A stretch of DNA of 25,328 nucleotides, from the NCBI GenBank assembly GCA_963725415.1, contig CAVRZY010000086.1, positions 1 to 25,328 on the forward strand, read 5' to 3'. The translations under genes and the position numbers were made by a program. Source of the DNA: CAVRZY01 sp963725415. GTDB taxonomy: Bacteria > Acidobacteriota > Terriglobia > Bryobacterales > Bryobacteraceae. How positions within the stretch are numbered: the first letter of the stretch is position 1; every line of letters starts with the position of its first letter. Of the stretch, positions 1-6,352 are shown piece by piece. The notes beneath the pieces were generated by a model that worked only from the letters and a program-made list of their open reading frames with translations, did no database searches and had not been told where the DNA came from.

Positions 1-366
1 GAACTGGAAGCGCGCTACGGCGCGGTGTACTGGGGTGACAAAGGCAGGCTGACCGTCACTTACGGTGACGGGCAGCCCACCAACACGGAGCAGAAAGCCA
101 AGGATTACCAGCCGCCCTGCGATGGCGTGCAGGTGTTCCGCAGCCCGGGGCACAGCGAAAACTTCGAGGACTCGATCCGGACGCGCCAGAAACCCATCAT
201 GCACATCGAGGCGGCGCACCGCGTGGCCTCGCTGTGCATCCTCGGAAACCTTTCGTTCCAGCTCCGGCGGAAACTGGAATGGGACCCAGTGAACGAGCGC
301 GTGGCGAACGATGAGGAAGCCAACCGGCTGCTGAGCCGGCCGGGCCGCGGCCCGTGGCACCTGTGA
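1..366 (+). CDS. Gfo/Idh/MocA-family oxidoreductase, C-terminal fragment
   Basis: The reading frame is open from base 1 to the TGA at 364-366, so the gene starts outside the window. The fragment (about 121 residues) has the end-of-protein pattern of NAD(P)-dependent Gfo/Idh/MocA oxidoreductases: a strand like 'YWGDKGRLTV' (the usual 'GTKGxL' turn of the C-terminal sheet), then 'HSENFEDSIRTRQKP', then an 'AAHRVASLCILGNLS' helix, which normally reads S/AHR(S/T)xxxxHLGNIA. The final 'W.PVNERVANDEEANRLLSRPGRGPW' resembles the 'WDPxxExFxxDxEANxxLxRxxRxPW' ending typical of this family in Acidobacteria and Planctomycetes. These proteins usually oxidise or epimerise sugars or inositols; the substrate cannot be told from this fragment. 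The next gene follows after 10 bases, so the two are probably co-transcribed. Confidence 0.85.
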   Translation, partial: ELEARYGAVYWGDKGRLTVTYGDGQPTNTEQKAKDYQPPCDGVQVFRSPGHSENFEDSIRTRQKPIMHIEAAHRVASLCILGNLSFQLRRKLEWDPVNERVANDEEANRLLSRPGRGPWHL

Positions 367-376
367 GGAGGCCAGT

Positions 377-1288
377 ATGCAAGACAACGAACAGAAGTTC
401 CTCACCGACATCCAGAGCGACGACGCGGACGTGCGCTTCGCCGCTTGGCGGCAGGCCGGCGAAGTAGACCCGAAGGTGATTCCCCAGCTCGGCAGACTGG
501 CCGCTTCCGACAAACCGGGCGTGGCCAAGGCGGCGCGCGAGGCGCTCAATACTATCGTCCACTCCGTGGGCAACCAGACCGGCACTGCCAAGCGCGCCGA
601 GGTGGTGAAGAGGCTTCTCGAAGTTGCGGGTGGAGACTATGCGCTCCCGGTGCGTACCCAAGCGTTCCGGCAGCTCTCGCTGATCGCCGGCGAGGACGCG
701 GTGCCGGCGCTGGTCAAGTGGATCCACAATCAGGACCTGCGTGAGGAGGTTGCCTTCTGCGTCGAACGCATTCCTGGCAACGCGCCGCTTAAGGCGCTGG
801 TAGCCTGTTACAAGGATGCGGCGGAGGATTTCAAGCCGCGCATCCTGGCGGCGCTGGGGCATCGCCGCGCCGAAGAGGCTCTCGCCCTGTGCTTGGAGGC
901 GATGCGTTCGCCGAACAAGGAGATCGCCATGGCCGGGATGAAGGCTTTCGGCCGCATCGGGAAGAAGCCGGCCACCGCGCCCAGGTTTCCGGAAACCAAG
1001 GGGCTCTCCGAGTGGCAGAAGATCGAGCACCTGGACAGCCTGCTGCGCTGCGCCGACGCGCAGGTCGAGCAGGGTAACCCGTCCGAGGCCATGAAGACTT
1101 ACAGGTCCGCCCTCGATCGTCCGGAAGAGCACTGGCAGTGCGCCGCCATCATCGGCATCGCCAAGATAGGCACGCCGGAAGCCGCCGCAGCGATTTTTCC
1201 CAAGCTCGGCAGCCGCCAGCGCACCGTGCGCATCACCGCGGAGAAGGCCTGGGCGGGGATGGTCAAGGCGGCCGCGAAGGAAGCGTAG
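377..1288 (+). CDS. HEAT-repeat protein
   Basis: A 303-residue protein made of repeated helical pairs of HEAT/PBS-lyase type: segments such as 'DVRFAAWRQAGEVDPKVIPQL', 'KPGVAKAAREALNTIV' and 'VRTQAFRQLSLIAGEDAVPAL' recur every 30-40 residues. No signal peptide is visible, so it should be cytoplasmic. HEAT arrays are scaffolds for protein binding; no catalytic motif is visible. The start is supported by a GAGGAGG Shine-Dalgarno sequence just upstream of ATG 377, and the gene follows the oxidoreductase fragment after 10 bases, so it is probably in the same transcript. In Acidobacteria, Gfo/Idh/MocA oxidoreductases are often beside HEAT proteins of unknown purpose. The partner and function are unknown. 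Confidence 0.8.
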   Translation: MQDNEQKFLTDIQSDDADVRFAAWRQAGEVDPKVIPQLGRLAASDKPGVAKAAREALNTIVHSVGNQTGTAKRAEVVKRLLEVAGGDYALPVRTQAFRQLSLIAGEDAVPALVKWIHNQDLREEVAFCVERIPGNAPLKALVACYKDAAEDFKPRILAALGHRRAEEALALCLEAMRSPNKEIAMAGMKAFGRIGKKPATAPRFPETKGLSEWQKIEHLDSLLRCADAQVEQGNPSEAMKTYRSALDRPEEHWQCAAIIGIAKIGTPEAAAAIFPKLGSRQRTVRITAEKAWAGMVKAAAKEA

Positions 1289-1323
1289 CCTCTCACCGAA
1301 ATTGTTGGCTACACTGGATTGGT

Positions 1324-4266
1324 ATGCACACCCGGGGATTTCTCATCGTGTGCCTTCTGATGTCGAGTGGGTTCGTTTGGGGTCAGTCGGAGGTCGGCGG
1401 CGCGACGCTCAAGGGCACTGTCACCGATCCCAGCGGGGCTGCCATTGCTGGGGCCAGGGTGGTTGCCAACAACAAGCAGACTGGGTTCACCCGAACCACC
1501 AAGACCAGCGAAGCGGGACTGTACAACCTAGTACGGTTGCCGGTGGGCGCCTACGACCTCGCGATCGAGCACCAGGGTTTCAAGCCCGTGACCAGATCCG
1601 GCATCTCGCTTTCCGTGGGCGCGGTGCTGACCTGGGACGTTCAACTCGAGATCGGTCCGGCGCAAGAGACGGTTACCGTGAGCGGCGCGACCCCATTGGT
1701 CGAGACCTCGCGCATCCAGACCAGCACCGTGGTCAATGACAGGTCAGTTGAGGACCTGCCGATCAACGGGCGGAATTTTCTGGATTTCGCCTTGCTCACG
1801 CCGGCCGTGGCCCGCGACCCGCGGGGTGGCGATCTTTCCTTCGGCGGCCAGCGCGGCACCAGCAACAGCTTGCTGATCGACGGCGGGGACAGCAACAACC
1901 TGTTCTTCGGGCAATCCTCGGGACGCGCGGGAACCCGGAATCCCTACAGCTTCAGCCAGGACGCGGTGCTGGAGTTTCAAGTGAACACCAGCGGGTACAG
2001 CGCCGAAGTCGGGCGGGCCGGCGCGGGCGTCATCAACGTGGTGACGAAATCGGGGACCAACGAGCTCCACGGCAGCGGCTTCTGGTTTTACCGGGACAAG
2101 GCCCTCAACGCCAACACCTTCATCAACAACTCGCGCCAGATCCCCAAGCAGCCCTACCATTACAACCAGTTCGGAGGCAACTTCGGAGGACCGCTGCGGA
2201 AGGACCGGCTGTTTTACTTTTTCGACTATGACGGCCAGCGGAACAAGAACCCCAATCCGGTGTTCCTGGCCATTGCTCCGCCTCCGGACCCGCTCTCGCA
2301 GCAGGCGGGGCAGGAGTTGCAGAAGTATCTGGGGGCATACACGCGCGACTTCAACAACGACATCTATCTGATGAAGATGGACTGGAACCTGGACGCCAAC
2401 CGGCGGCTGAGTGTGCGCTACAACGCGCATCGTTTCAGAGGCGGGAGCCTGGAGAACAGTGGTTCCAGCAGCGCGCGCGAGCACACCGGCAACAGCAACG
2501 TCGCCACCGACAACCTCGCCGCCGGCTACACGCGGGTGTTCGGCCCTTCCAGGGTCTGGGATGCGCGATTCGTCTTTCTGCGCGACGACGAGCCCGGGAC
2601 GGCCAATTCCAGCGCTCCGGAGGCGGTGATCCGCCAGGCCAACACCAGCGTGCTTCAGATCGGCCGGAACAACTTCAGCCCCCGGTACACCAACACCAAG
2701 CGCTATCAGACCATCCACAGCCTGTCCTACCTGCGTGGCGGGCACGTCCTCAGGGCGGGCGCCGACCTGAATTTCGAGAGGATGGCCAATTTTTTTCCGG
2801 GACTGTTCAACGGTTCGTATCAGTTCAACAGCTACGCGGAGTTCGCCGCGCGGCGTCCATTCAGTTTCACGCAGGCTTTCGCGGGAGCGAACACGGATGG
2901 ACCGCTCACCCGGCCGAACATCGACGAGTACGCCTTCTTCGCGCAGGACGACTGGCGTGTGACGGCGAATCTCACGCTGCATCTGGGGATGCGCTATGAC
3001 CTGATGGATTCTGCGGATCCGAGAGTGCAGAACTCCGATCCCGGGCTGGCGGCCTTGGGTCTCAGAACGGACCGCATGAACCTGGACACGAACAATCTGG
3101 GCGTCCGCGCGGGCTTTGCATACAGGCTTTTCGGCAGCCCCCGGCACTTGGTGCGCGGCGGCTACGGCATGTTCTACGCGCGCACGCCCGCCATCATGAC
3201 CGGGACGGCGCACTCCCAGAATGGGATCCAGGTCCGCACCTACGAACTCCGGTCGAACCTGCCCGCTTACCCGCAGATCCTCTCCCAGCCGCCGGGGGCC
3301 GGGGCGACGCCGAACCTCTTCGTGTTCGCGCCGGACTATGTGCAGCCCCAGACGCTCCAGTGGAGCCTCAACCTGGAGAGCCAGGTGGCTCACCATTACG
3401 CCGTTACGCTGGGCTATCTGGGCGTGCGAGGAATCCACCTGTCCCGCACCCGGGACGTCAACTTGTTTCCGGCCGAGTTGGTGGAGGGACGCTTCGTCGA
3501 GGAGGGCCCGCCGGTGAAGTTCTATCGCCACCCGGGCGCCAGCGCGCCGGCCAGGCCCAACCCCGGTTTCGGCCGCATCAGCGTATTCGACAGCGGCGCC
3601 GACTCCCTCTATCACGGCGGCTTCATCCAGCTCCTCAAGCGCTATTCGCAAAACTTCCAGGTCCTGTGTTCTTACACCTTCTCGAAAGTCATCGATACGA
3701 ACCCCACCCAGGTCTCAGTGGTGGTTCCCACCGATGACTATCAAAACGCGGAAGACACGCTGCGGCCCAACCTGGAGCGGGGACTGGGGGAAGCCGACAG
3801 CCGCCATCGGTTCGTGTTCTCGGGCATCTGGGACCTGCCCTACGGGCGCTCCCTGTCCACCCCCGTGCTGAAGGCCCTGCTGCGGGACTATCAGCTCTCG
3901 CTCATCAGCGCGCTACAGTCCGGACGCTATTTTTCTGCGACCGTGAGCGGGGATCCCAACAACAACAGCCAGACCGCCACGGACCGTCCGCCGCTAATGG
4001 GCCGGAACACCATCGAGGGACCCGGCTTTGCGACCGTTGACCTCAGGCTGTCGCGAGATATTCGGTTGCTGGCGGAGCGCGCCAGGCTGCGCCTGATCGT
4101 GGAAGCGTTCAACCTGACCAACCGCTCCAACTTCAACAACTTCAACCGGGGGCAGTTCACCTTCAACGCCGCCACCCGCGTCTTTGCGCCAACCAATGAC
4201 TTCCTGGCGCGAACCGGCAGCGCAGATCCCAGAATCCTCCAGCTCGCCGCCAAAATCACGTTTTGA
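1324..4266 (+). CDS. TonB-dependent receptor with carboxypeptidase-regulatory-like N-terminus
   Basis: Outer-membrane transporter of about 980 residues. The frame is open further upstream (to 1138), but the ATG at 1324 gives a clean signal peptide (MHTRGFLIVCLLMSSGFVWGQ) and avoids overlap with the HEAT gene. Order of parts: signal peptide 1-21; carboxypeptidase-regulatory-like fold about 28-110 ('LKGTVTDPSGAAIAGARV'); plug about 115-250 with 'VEDLPINGRNFLDFALLTPAV' and 'GAGVINVVTKSGTNELHGSGFWFYRDKALNA'; then the beta-barrel, ending in '...LAAKITF' with the C-terminal aromatic typical of outer-membrane barrels. This is the usual acidobacterial type, often numbering dozens per genome and thought to import oligosaccharides or other large nutrients. 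The substrate is unknown. A TACACT box at 1310-1315 lies only 8 bases before the ATG, so the mRNA might be leaderless, but no good -35 is visible. Confidence 0.9.
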   Translation: MHTRGFLIVCLLMSSGFVWGQSEVGGATLKGTVTDPSGAAIAGARVVANNKQTGFTRTTKTSEAGLYNLVRLPVGAYDLAIEHQGFKPVTRSGISLSVGAVLTWDVQLEIGPAQETVTVSGATPLVETSRIQTSTVVNDRSVEDLPINGRNFLDFALLTPAVARDPRGGDLSFGGQRGTSNSLLIDGGDSNNLFFGQSSGRAGTRNPYSFSQDAVLEFQVNTSGYSAEVGRAGAGVINVVTKSGTNELHGSGFWFYRDKALNANTFINNSRQIPKQPYHYNQFGGNFGGPLRKDRLFYFFDYDGQRNKNPNPVFLAIAPPPDPLSQQAGQELQKYLGAYTRDFNNDIYLMKMDWNLDANRRLSVRYNAHRFRGGSLENSGSSSAREHTGNSNVATDNLAAGYTRVFGPSRVWDARFVFLRDDEPGTANSSAPEAVIRQANTSVLQIGRNNFSPRYTNTKRYQTIHSLSYLRGGHVLRAGADLNFERMANFFPGLFNGSYQFNSYAEFAARRPFSFTQAFAGANTDGPLTRPNIDEYAFFAQDDWRVTANLTLHLGMRYDLMDSADPRVQNSDPGLAALGLRTDRMNLDTNNLGVRAGFAYRLFGSPRHLVRGGYGMFYARTPAIMTGTAHSQNGIQVRTYELRSNLPAYPQILSQPPGAGATPNLFVFAPDYVQPQTLQWSLNLESQVAHHYAVTLGYLGVRGIHLSRTRDVNLFPAELVEGRFVEEGPPVKFYRHPGASAPARPNPGFGRISVFDSGADSLYHGGFIQLLKRYSQNFQVLCSYTFSKVIDTNPTQVSVVVPTDDYQNAEDTLRPNLERGLGEADSRHRFVFSGIWDLPYGRSLSTPVLKALLRDYQLSLISALQSGRYFSATVSGDPNNNSQTATDRPPLMGRNTIEGPGFATVDLRLSRDIRLLAERARLRLIVEAFNLTNRSNFNNFNRGQFTFNAATRVFAPTNDFLARTGSADPRILQLAAKITF

Positions 4267-4315
4267 CGATTGCTGTGTCTGGCGCCGCAGCGCGCTCCAA
4301 TCGTCAATCGTCAAT
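4263..4315 (+). terminator. Possible terminator hairpin after the TonB-dependent receptor
   Basis: Perfect 10-base arms TTGACGATTG (4263-4272) and CAATCGTCAA (4298-4307) enclose a 25-base GC-rich loop. The right arm continues as a short direct repeat of AATCGTC. It sits at the stop codon of the receptor and before the STAS gene. No T-run follows, so termination is uncertain. Confidence 0.35.
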
Positions 4316-4321
4316 TGGCCG

Positions 4322-4348
4322 GTGACACCGGGCTTTTCCTGCTACACT
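4322..4348 (+). promoter_or_regulatory. Possible sigma-70 promoter of the STAS gene
   Basis: An extended -10 element TGCTACACT (4340-4348) with a GTGACA -35-like box at 4322-4327 and a short 15-base spacer. The same ten bases GCTACACTGG occur before the receptor at 1308-1317, and the similar TGCTATACT drives the minus-strand operon at 13118-13126. The -35 spacing is suboptimal. Confidence 0.4.
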
Positions 4349-4375
4349 GGCTAGGAACGCCCAGGAGTAGACAGC

Positions 4376-4723
4376 ATGAGTCTTGTATGGAATGCCCGTC
4401 ACATCGACCACATGGTGATCCTTGACTTAAGCGGCCGGATCACCCTGGGAGAAGCCCTGATCCTGCGTGAGGAAATCCGGGACCTGCTGGCCAACGATCA
4501 GAAAAACATCCTGCTGAACCTGGCCGATGTGAGCTATATCGACAGCGCCGGGCTGGGCGAGCTGGTCGGTATGTTGGTGAGCGTCTCCAAGCGGGGCGGC
4601 GGGCTGAGATTGCTGAACTTGCAGAGCAGAGTTCAGGAGCTGATGCAGATCACCAAGCTTTACAGCGTATTCGAGACCTTCGCCGACGAGAACACCGCTC
4701 TCCGCAGCGTCCGAGGGACGTAG
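4376..4723 (+). CDS. STAS-domain anti-sigma-factor antagonist
   Basis: A 115-residue single STAS domain of the SpoIIAA/RsbV type. The hallmark is 'VSYIDSAGLGELV', where Ser57 after Asp56 is the residue that an anti-sigma kinase phosphorylates; dephosphorylated, such proteins bind the kinase and free its sigma factor. The order 'HMVILDLSGRITLGEA' (N-terminal strand), DSAGL helix and 'RLLNLQSRVQELMQITKL' matches the family and its usual 100-120 residue length. An AGGAG Shine-Dalgarno at 4363-4367 stands 8 bases before ATG 4376. No anti-sigma kinase, phosphatase or sigma factor is nearby, so its partners must be encoded elsewhere. Confidence 0.93.
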   Translation: MSLVWNARHIDHMVILDLSGRITLGEALILREEIRDLLANDQKNILLNLADVSYIDSAGLGELVGMLVSVSKRGGGLRLLNLQSRVQELMQITKLYSVFETFADENTALRSVRGT

Positions 4724-4777
4724 CCCTCAGCCTGCTATTCGACCGGAGCGTGAGGCATTACCGACGCGGTTCCGCTG

Positions 4778-4927
4778 CTTGCCCTCCCCCAGTTTCACAC
4801 CCGCTGCCTTCCCGGTTCGCGTAATTCGGGGACAGGTGCGAATTTCGCCGCTTTTGCGAAATTCGTGGCCTGTCCCCGAATTACCCTCCCCGCATTGGTC
4901 CGGTCAAAGAAACTGGGGGCTGGCAAG
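4778..4927. mobile_element. 150-bp MITE-like element with 18-bp terminal inverted repeats
   Basis: The left end CTTGCCCTCCCCCAGTTT (4778-4795) and right end AAACTGGGGGCTGGCAAG (4910-4927) are inverted copies matching at 16 of 18 bases. The left end is identical, 18 of 18, to the sequence at 24838-24855, which lies 126 bases upstream of the IS1380-type transposase at the end of the window. The element is too short to code for a protein and contains a strong palindrome (4821-4884). I infer a non-autonomous element that could be moved by an IS1380-family transposase. No clear target-site duplication is visible. Confidence 0.5.
4821..4884. repeat. REP-like imperfect palindrome
   Basis: Left arm 4821-4848 begins GTAATTCGGGGACAGG and right arm 4856-4884 ends CCTGTCCCCGAATTAC; the loop is 7 bases (4849-4855). 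The outer 16 bases and the inner AATTTCGC/GCGAAATT pair perfectly, with a small bulge between. From memory, palindromes containing AATTCGGGGACAG are common intergenic repeats in many bacteria and are associated with REP-associated tyrosine transposases; no such transposase lies in the window. Confidence 0.7.
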
Positions 4928-4939
4928 GTTCCAGTGCGG

Positions 4940-4968
4940 TTGACACCAGGACCGCGATGGCGAATAAT
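4940..4968 (+). promoter_or_regulatory. Sigma-70-type promoter of the kinase pair
   Basis: A perfect TTGACA (4940-4945) is followed after 17 bases by AATAAT (4963-4968), five of six matches to TATAAT. Transcription would begin near 4975, which excludes the upstream ATG at 4971 as the start of the kinase and favours ATG 4986. The promoter lies 12 bases outside the MITE-like element. Confidence 0.6.
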
Positions 4969-4985
4969 GGATGTCCGGGTTGGGA

Positions 4986-5771
4986 ATGCAAACTAAGCCC
5001 CGCGTGCTCCAGAATGCTCGTCGGCGGTTGCGCGACCTCCTCGCACAGCGCGAGGACAAGCGGGGGCTGCTGATCGCCTTCGAGGGGCCTGACGGTTCGG
5101 GGAAGACCACCCAGCGCAAACTTTTCAAGCGCTGGCTTCAGAGCGAGGGACGCGAGCTCGTTACCACGAAGTGGAACTCGTCGCCCCTGATCAAACCTCT
5201 GATCAAGGCGCGTAAGGCCATCCGCTCGCTTTGCCCGGAAGAGTTCTGCCTGCTGCACGCGGCCGATTTCCGCTACCGCCTGGAGACCGTGGTCCTGCCG
5301 GCGCTCTGGGAGGGCAAAACGGTGGTAGCCGACCGCTATCTTTTCACCGGTCTGGCCCGTGACGCGGCCCGCGGCCTGGACCTGAACTGGGTCTTCAACG
5401 CCTACGCGCCGCTGCTCTGGCCGGACATGGTCTTCTACTTCTCGGTTTCCCCGCAAACCTCCGGCAAGCGGATCGCCGCCGTCCGCACGCCAAAGTTCTA
5501 CGAGGCGGGCCAGGACGTCACCGAACTGCAGGACCCGTTTCAAAGCTATTACAAATTCATCACCCGCGTGATCCAGGAATACGAAGCGCTGTCCCGGGTC
5601 TTCCGGTTCACCACCGTGGATGCCGAGCAATCGATTTACGACCAGCACTGCTCGATCCGGGAGCTATTTGAAAAAACCTCCCGGCGGCCCTGGGCGGAAT
5701 TCAACGTGGACGCGGTGCTGGATTGGCTGGCGCGCGCGCCGCAGCTCGAGGAGGTCCGGCTTGAACTCTGA
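4986..5771 (+). CDS. Thymidylate-kinase-like P-loop kinase
   Basis: A 261-residue cytoplasmic protein of the thymidylate kinase superfamily, which transfers phosphate from ATP to a nucleoside monophosphate. Walker A 'GPDGSGKTT' is at 34-42 (Lys40, Thr41). The 'ADRYLFTGLARDAARG' segment (Asp116, Arg117) corresponds to the DRY motif that contacts substrate and phosphates in dTMP kinases. The family is usually about 210 residues, so this one is longer, with about 25 extra residues before the first strand and an extended C-terminus. I chose ATG 4986 over the in-frame ATG 4971 because the promoter at 4940-4968 would start transcription after 4971. The stop overlaps the TTG start of the next gene. 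The diverged sequence and partner suggest a role other than housekeeping dTMP kinase; the substrate is unknown. Confidence 0.8.
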   Translation: MQTKPRVLQNARRRLRDLLAQREDKRGLLIAFEGPDGSGKTTQRKLFKRWLQSEGRELVTTKWNSSPLIKPLIKARKAIRSLCPEEFCLLHAADFRYRLETVVLPALWEGKTVVADRYLFTGLARDAARGLDLNWVFNAYAPLLWPDMVFYFSVSPQTSGKRIAAVRTPKFYEAGQDVTELQDPFQSYYKFITRVIQEYEALSRVFRFTTVDAEQSIYDQHCSIRELFEKTSRRPWAEFNVDAVLDWLARAPQLEEVRLEL

Positions 5772-6315
5772 GCCTTGCGCCTCCGGCCGCCTGATCGCGC
5801 TCGAGGGGATCTCGGGCGCGGGCCTGATGGCCGCCGCGAAGAAGCTGCGCGAACAGGGCCAGCAGCTCGCGGTCGGGATCAGCAAGTGCGACGGCTTGAG
5901 CATCTTCTACGAGCTGAGGCGCGGCGATCCCACCCTGGCAAAGCCATCCCCGCGCACCCTGGTGCTGCTGTACGCTTCCGACCTGGTCTTCCGCCTGCGC
6001 TGGGAAATCCAACCCGCCCTCCAGCAGGGCCAGTGCGTGATTGCCGTGCCCTACGTCGAAACCGCCGTGGCGTTCGGTCGGGCGGCCGGCCTGCCGCGGC
6101 GTTGGCTGGTCGAACTGTTCAACTTTGCTCCCCGCCCGCAGCTATGCTACTTGGTCGAGGAATCGGGCCAAGGCAGTTCCGCGCGGGCCGAAGGTTTTCT
6201 GGAGTACTGCTGCGCGCTGCTCAATCCGCAGGATTCGGCCGGGCTGGATTCGACTATCCGGGGGCACCTGGAGGCCCTGGAGCGCCGCGGCGGCTGCCGC
6301 CGATTCACCCCATAG
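5761..6315 (+). CDS. Degenerate thymidylate-kinase-like paralogue (probable pseudokinase)
   Basis: A 184-residue protein alignable by eye to the preceding kinase: 'GRLIALEGISGAGLMAAAKKL' matches 'RGLLIAFEGPDGSGKTTQRKL', and 'CVIAVPYVETAVAFGRAAGLPRRWLVELFNFAPRPQLCYLV' matches 'TVVADRYLFTGLARDAARGLDLNWVFNAYAPLLWPDMVFYF'. Key residues are gone: the Walker A Lys is Leu22, the following Thr is Met23, and Asp-Arg of DRY is replaced. It should not catalyse phosphoryl transfer in the usual way. The start is TTG 5761, chosen because AGGAGGT (5749-5755) stands 5 bases before it; it overlaps the previous stop by 11 bases, indicating translational coupling. A regulatory or scaffolding subunit of a heteromer with the active kinase is a reasonable inference. 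The reading frame is intact, so it does not look like a dead copy. Confidence 0.75.
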   Translation: MNSEPCASGRLIALEGISGAGLMAAAKKLREQGQQLAVGISKCDGLSIFYELRRGDPTLAKPSPRTLVLLYASDLVFRLRWEIQPALQQGQCVIAVPYVETAVAFGRAAGLPRRWLVELFNFAPRPQLCYLVEESGQGSSARAEGFLEYCCALLNPQDSAGLDSTIRGHLEALERRGGCRRFTP

Positions 6316-6352
6316 CTTCTGACGGCCGCGGAAGCAGCCTCCCGCCGGTAGG

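Noticed and set aside
197..1132. Minus-strand open frame of 311 codons opposite the oxidoreductase end and HEAT gene
   Set aside because: Antisense to two recognisable proteins; no independent coding signal.
1744..3651. Minus-strand open frame of 635 codons inside the first TonB-dependent receptor
   Set aside because: It is an antisense shadow of a clearly conserved receptor gene; its translation is low-complexity and rich in Arg, Val and Gly, and has no recognisable domain.
4971..4985. ATG 4971 as the start of the thymidylate-kinase-like gene
   Set aside because: It lies upstream of the transcription start predicted from the TTGACA-17-AATAAT promoter and lacks a Shine-Dalgarno sequence; it remains possible if that promoter is not used.
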